Of a stretch of DNA of 64,000 bases, positions 59,745 through 64,000 are shown in pieces. The stretch comes from Klebsormidium nitens (lineage: Eukaryota; Streptophyta; Klebsormidiophyceae; Klebsormidiales; Klebsormidiaceae): contig DF237022.1 in assembly GCA_000708835.1 (NCBI GenBank), positions 158,787 to 222,786 of the forward strand, read 5' to 3'. Position numbers and translations under genes: made by a program. The notes under the pieces are model-generated. The model was given only the letters and a program-made list of their open reading frames with translations. It was not told the DNA's origin and did no database searches. Every line of letters starts with the position of its first letter. The first letter of the stretch is position 1.

Positions 59745-61077
59745 CTAGCACCAAGTTACCTGTAGGCTTTTGCTTGCACTGGCAGCTTGCTCTAGAGACA
59801 TTCAATTTTTGATTCCAGGGATCCACCTTTCTGATCAGCCTCTGACAGGTGGATCCCCCAAAGTTGAACCACCAAAGCTAAAAGGGTTTTTGGTTAACCC
59901 TGTGGAGCTACGGCACCCGGCCGGAGCACCGAGAGGTGAAACTCGGATTTGCCTCTACAGAAGTGGGAACCGGTAGAGGATCTACCGGGTGCTTGATACT
60001 GCAAACACTGACGTTAACTTGAAACCAAGAAACCCGCGCGGCTGGGCCTGGCCCTGGGCCGGCCGCGGCGCCCCCGCGGCGGCCGCCGCGCACCATGCGA
60101 CTGGCGCAGAGGTTTCAGAGGTTGTTGAGGTGCCAGCAAACCAAATGAAGTTCGGTGTTAAATTTGGGCCACTCCCAGGCCGCCACGTCATACCCCCCAG
60201 AGCCTAAAGGTGTGATGTTGTCCGGGAGGGTCGTACCACTGGTCGAAACCTGAAGCCGGAGCCGGTATGGAACCATTCCGATCACCGGGCACTCGGAAGC
60301 AATGCCAGTGTACCCAGGCCTAAGTAGGTTAATTACTTTAATTTGGGAATGTGCAATTTTGGCCGCCAGTTTGAGGGTCAAGAACAGGGTCAAAACTTGG
60401 TCAATTGTGACCAGATTGACAGAGGCAAGTAGCCCCGAGCAAGCAGATTCGGGCAACGCGACTGGAACAAAATCTGGTTAACATTTGACCCATGTTTTCC
60501 ACCACGGCGCTTTATTATAGGTGCCCGAGAATTGGTGCAGGAGTCAGCACTCTGATAGGGCCAGAGCTAAACTCTCGGTCTCTCATGTCTCAGATTCTCT
60601 AGTTGCTTCGAAGGCGCCTCTTAATCCAGTCTTTAATTCCAGAACCATGGCAGAAGTTGTGCGAGAGCTTAGAGCTTAGAACCGAGTTGAGAACCCCTTT
60701 CCCTACCTGAGTATCGAGGCGAGTTCCCTAGAAATATCAGCCACTTGGTTGGCTGAATGTGAGAGACAGACGCAGAAACCCCAAAGAGCAACGTGCTTTT
60801 ACCTCATTCTATCAGCAAGGAGCTTCGGTTACAACTTGAAATGATATGAGCAGGCGAGGCGAAGAATCAAGATGGCACGAGCTATCCAGCGAAGTTGTCT
60901 GCAGACCAATTGAGCACTAGCGGCTGGCTTTCCTGCAGGTCATTGATTTTCAGCTGGCGTGAAACTGGCTTTTGAAAGGTATTTAGAGTAGGGATTTGTT
61001 AGCCTTGGTGCCCTTCCCTTCGCTTGAGTCTTCATACCGATTCGAATTCTTAGACGGATCTCAGTGCGTGGAGGGGT
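59745..61077. other. Intergenic region, 5' flank of the Crinkler-type gene
   Basis: Apart from a GC-dense stretch at 60030-60090 (runs of GGCCGCGG type), nothing recognisable was seen. Promoters of the diverging neighbours probably lie here. Confidence 0.45.
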
Positions 61078-64000
61078 ATGGACTGGAAGCAGCTCTGCCT
61101 GGAAGCTGGGTTGAGTTGGTCCGAGAAGAACCTACAAGATGCGGGCGTTTCCACCACAGATGTGGAGCCTCTGATCCAGGTCAGTGTAAAAGCCGGACCT
61201 CTGACCTTGCCTTTATATCTTGGGGCACTTTTGTGCTGTTGTCACACGGCTTATGTGCGGCCTCCAGAATTCCGAGCGCTTTCAAGGTTTTGGAGCCTGC
61301 CAAGAGAGAGTCAAGTCACGCTGCTGTGTGTCCTTGAACAATTGGGTTCGAAGTCCTCCAACATAGAGGGATACCTCAAGGAAGCTGTCCTACTCGTCAT
61401 GGAGTGCCAGGACAATGTATTTTTGGTTGGAGGTCTAATGATCTGTGCTTTGTAAGCTTGATGAATCCGAGACTGAAAAGCCATGTCTGGCTTTCAATCT
61501 CTGAAAACTGTGTTATCAGGTGATGAAGGTATTTTCAGGTAGTCATGAAGAAGTACGAACACACCTGGGAGCAGGAAGCATTTGTCACTTCCTGGATCCA
61601 TCTGACTTCTGCCCTTGTGTGATGTTGGTTCCTGATTCAGCCAACTGGAAGACAGCTAGCGATGGCTGGTTTGGAAGCTACCTCTTGGCAGTGTATAAGC
61701 AACACTTTTCCTGTCTCCACAGGTCTTCAAGGCCCTTGGGGAGTACCTTGAGTTGGCAGATCGGAAGGAGGTGTTGTATGACTTTCATCTAAAGCACCTG
61801 TCTGCTCTGCTCAAGGGCGGCTATGAGGGCGTGAGGGATTTTGTGGACGCCCGGGAAACGGACCTTGAGAAGTGCGGACTGCTCCCAGCAAAAGTGGGCA
61901 TGCTGCTCCGTAATCAAGAGAAAGGTACGTCATCAGCTGTACGAACTAGGCCAATACAACATTGCTCCCAAAAGCCGTCATTGCATCATTGACACGTTCA
62001 GGTGCATGAAAACCCGCAGGCAATAATATGAAGTCTTGGTTTTTCTGTTTGCAGCAAGGTCAACGCTAGAGCAGCGGCAGCAGCGTCAGCAACTGTATGG
62101 ACAAGGTGGGTTTGGTAGTCATGAATTCAGCGTCTGTATGCCTGTGTATGCCTGGATGTTGATTTCCACCATGGTCCTGTCCTCTTCTCAGCATCCCATC
62201 CTTCCAGTATTTGTTGCACTCTGCTAATGTGGTGAACTTTCTTCGAGGCTCATACATGCAGAGTGATTCTGCAAGAGGTGAAGTGTTTCCCTGTCGGTGT
62301 CGCTCCTGCACCTAAAGAGCGTAGCACAGATTGCACTGTAACATGATGATGATTATCCATGCGATGCCAGGCGCTCCGCCAAGTAAGAGGCAGCGGGTGA
62401 ATGTGAAGGAAAGGCCCAGTGACTTTGGGTCCATCAAAAGAGCACAGTTGTACCTGCTCAAGCCGCACCAGTCGGACACCGATGAGCTTCAACAGAGCAA
62501 GGCGTGCTTCATCACCGGCCGGCCGATTGTCGCCCCTGTTCGCGGTGCCCTCTCAGCGGCCCTCTTGGCTCCTGAATTCGGCATTGTTCTGGATGCCTGC
62601 TGGCGCGACTTCGGCAATCCAACTCCCTTCTACTTCCAGGTGAGTGCTGTCCTAGGCAGCCATGGACTCGGAAAAGGCACGCCTTATGTTGGATTGCATC
62701 TTTCGTCTGCTAAATTCACCCTCTACTCATGTACATGCCCTGCTCTGCTATCATACTGGAACCGTCATCTCCTCGCTTCGCCGCATAGCGCCCGAATCTA
62801 AATGCAGCAGGCTCAATCCTTGTGAAGAGGAGGTCTGGAATCAAGCTCTTGGGTGCTCTTTGCTGGTCGCACTACGCTTCCACATTGTGCACTATGTGCT
62901 GAGCAATAGAAAGCTGCCCAAGAAAGTTTCTGTGGGAGTCACTTTGAATTTCTTCTGCTTTAGCATCCCCTTATATGCTAATCGGATCGCATGCAGCAAG
63001 CTCATAAGCTGCTGGCGCTTATGCGGAAGCTTTACCCCGAGGAGAGGGATCGGCAGCTGGCGTACATGGAGTGGCACAACGAGACTTATCCAGGATTGAA
63101 GATTGTCCTACCGGGTCGATCAGCGTCCGCCTCAGGCCCCAGCCCCGGCAGCGTCGAGCCAAGCACCGATGGAAGGTTCGCGGTGCCCTTCGTGTGTGGG
63201 GACAAGTGCGCCATCGTTCTGGAGGCCAAGAACGAGCTGGGGGCCTGTGGAGACCCGCACATACAGGGCCTCCGGTATTATCAGGTGCGCTAACCCAACA
63301 TAATGTGTGGAGGGCATTAGAATGGACCTCTTGACTCCACTTGCGATCTCCATGTTTGAGGCTGTGAGCCAGTCTCAGAACCCTGTGCTTTTCTGCTACT
63401 CTGCAATCTGGACTGACTCTGCAATTTGGACTGACTGGGTTCGAAATCTGTCCCCAGATGCTGATTGGGGACGGGACGCAGACTGATGACTACTTGGAGG
63501 CGATGGGGCATCCAGCTCTCCAGATCGGGCTGTGTGGGCCTTACTTGGATATCAGTGGTAGGTTCTCGCCGTGCTTCGTCACCCACTGGTTTTTGGATAT
63601 CTGCTCTAAGTCTGCTGTGGGAACGCCGCGTCATCTAGTGTTGGTTCCTAAGTTTTTGCTCAGGTCTGTTGTGATCATTGTGAATCCTTTTACAGTAGTG
63701 ACGTCGGCACACTCGTGTTCTTCCAATGTTCAAAGCCTTTTGCGATTGTTGAGCAGATGGGCAGTGAGTAGAGGCGGGCGGGTGAAATGGTGCTCTCGTG
63801 CCACTCTGGCAGTCAGCAGCTCATGCATGTTGCGTTCTTCTTCCATGCAGCGATGTATCGCCTCGAGAGTAACCAGGTGGTGCTGGAGCCTCTGACGCCG
63901 CTGCTGTCCCTGACATTCGATCCGCTCCGTCAGCCAGCAGCCATGGCTAGCCTTGCCAGGGTCCTCATGGCGCTTGGCGTGGCGGGATGGGGGCTTGTAC
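61078..64000 (+). CDS. Crinkler-type PD-(D/E)XK-like domain protein, 3'-partial
   Basis: Seven exons: 61078-61179, 61723-61924, 62055-62105, 62371-62639, 62997-63284, 63458-63557, 63851->64000. They are phase-consistent and continue past the right edge. The N-terminus is helical (VFKALGEYLELADRKEVLYD). A basic SKRQR stretch could be a nuclear signal. The second half carries a pattern I know from Crinkler (CRN) effectors and their kin in algae and fungi: LEAKNELG, G-D-P-H-I-Q near 63225-63265, then IGLCGPYLDISG and VVLEPLTPLL. E-x-K followed by E-x-G and D-P-x-x-Q fits the restriction-endonuclease-like domain described for that family, where it usually precedes a protein kinase domain. A kinase would lie outside this window. 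Its cellular role is unknown. The start is the first ATG giving a phase-0 exon with a good donor. Confidence 0.7.

Overview
The window is nuclear DNA of a green-lineage eukaryote. Genes are broken by GT-AG introns of about 60 to 1,800 bp, and several families are plant-type: an ABI3/VP1-class B3 domain, a ZF-HD-like homeodomain, an ALMT anion channel, and a kinase/U-box protein of the plant PUB layout. The mix of plant regulators with odd domain fusions and a Crinkler-type nuclease domain suggests a streptophyte (charophyte) alga, possibly Klebsormidium-like. The organism is inferred; no sequence search was run. Exon models were built by hand from splice consensus, reading-frame phase and family conservation. 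Layout, left to right: (+) homeodomain-like/B3 transcription factor, 5' end outside the window (1-5592); ankyrin relic and gene-poor DNA with a foldback repeat (5866-9829); (-) ALMT-type channel (9830-15003); (+) FAN/NSMAF-type BEACH-WD40 protein (16538-26652); (-) thioredoxin-like TXNDC17 (27345-28143); foldback element (28875-29180); (+) unrecognised acidic protein (29921-31924); (+) leucine-rich-repeat-like protein (32055-33636); (-) secreted Cys- and Thr/Pro-rich protein (35158-39963); (-) decaying coiled-coil gene (42661-46990); (-) pseudokinase/U-box/SEL1 protein (48009-54497), perhaps one transcript with upstream exons at 54931-59459; (+) protein with a Crinkler-type PD-(D/E)XK-like domain, running off the right edge (61078-64000). 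Four things stand out. First, the FAN-type gene carries at least 17 extra, mostly decayed, tandem copies of its own exon edges inside its introns, at about 150-220 bp spacing; the secreted-protein gene shows the same kind of duplication at its 3' end. Second, two domain combinations look unusual: ZF-HD-like homeodomain plus ABI3-class B3, and pseudokinase plus U-box plus SEL1 repeats. Third, the palindrome TGACGTCA occurs 19 times by my reading, where about one is expected. Fourth, the coiled-coil gene looks intact downstream but broken in its first two exons. Two assembly gaps (43489-43508 and 55652-56392) fall inside coding exons. The genes do not form a common pathway; as expected for a nuclear genome, neighbours are unrelated.
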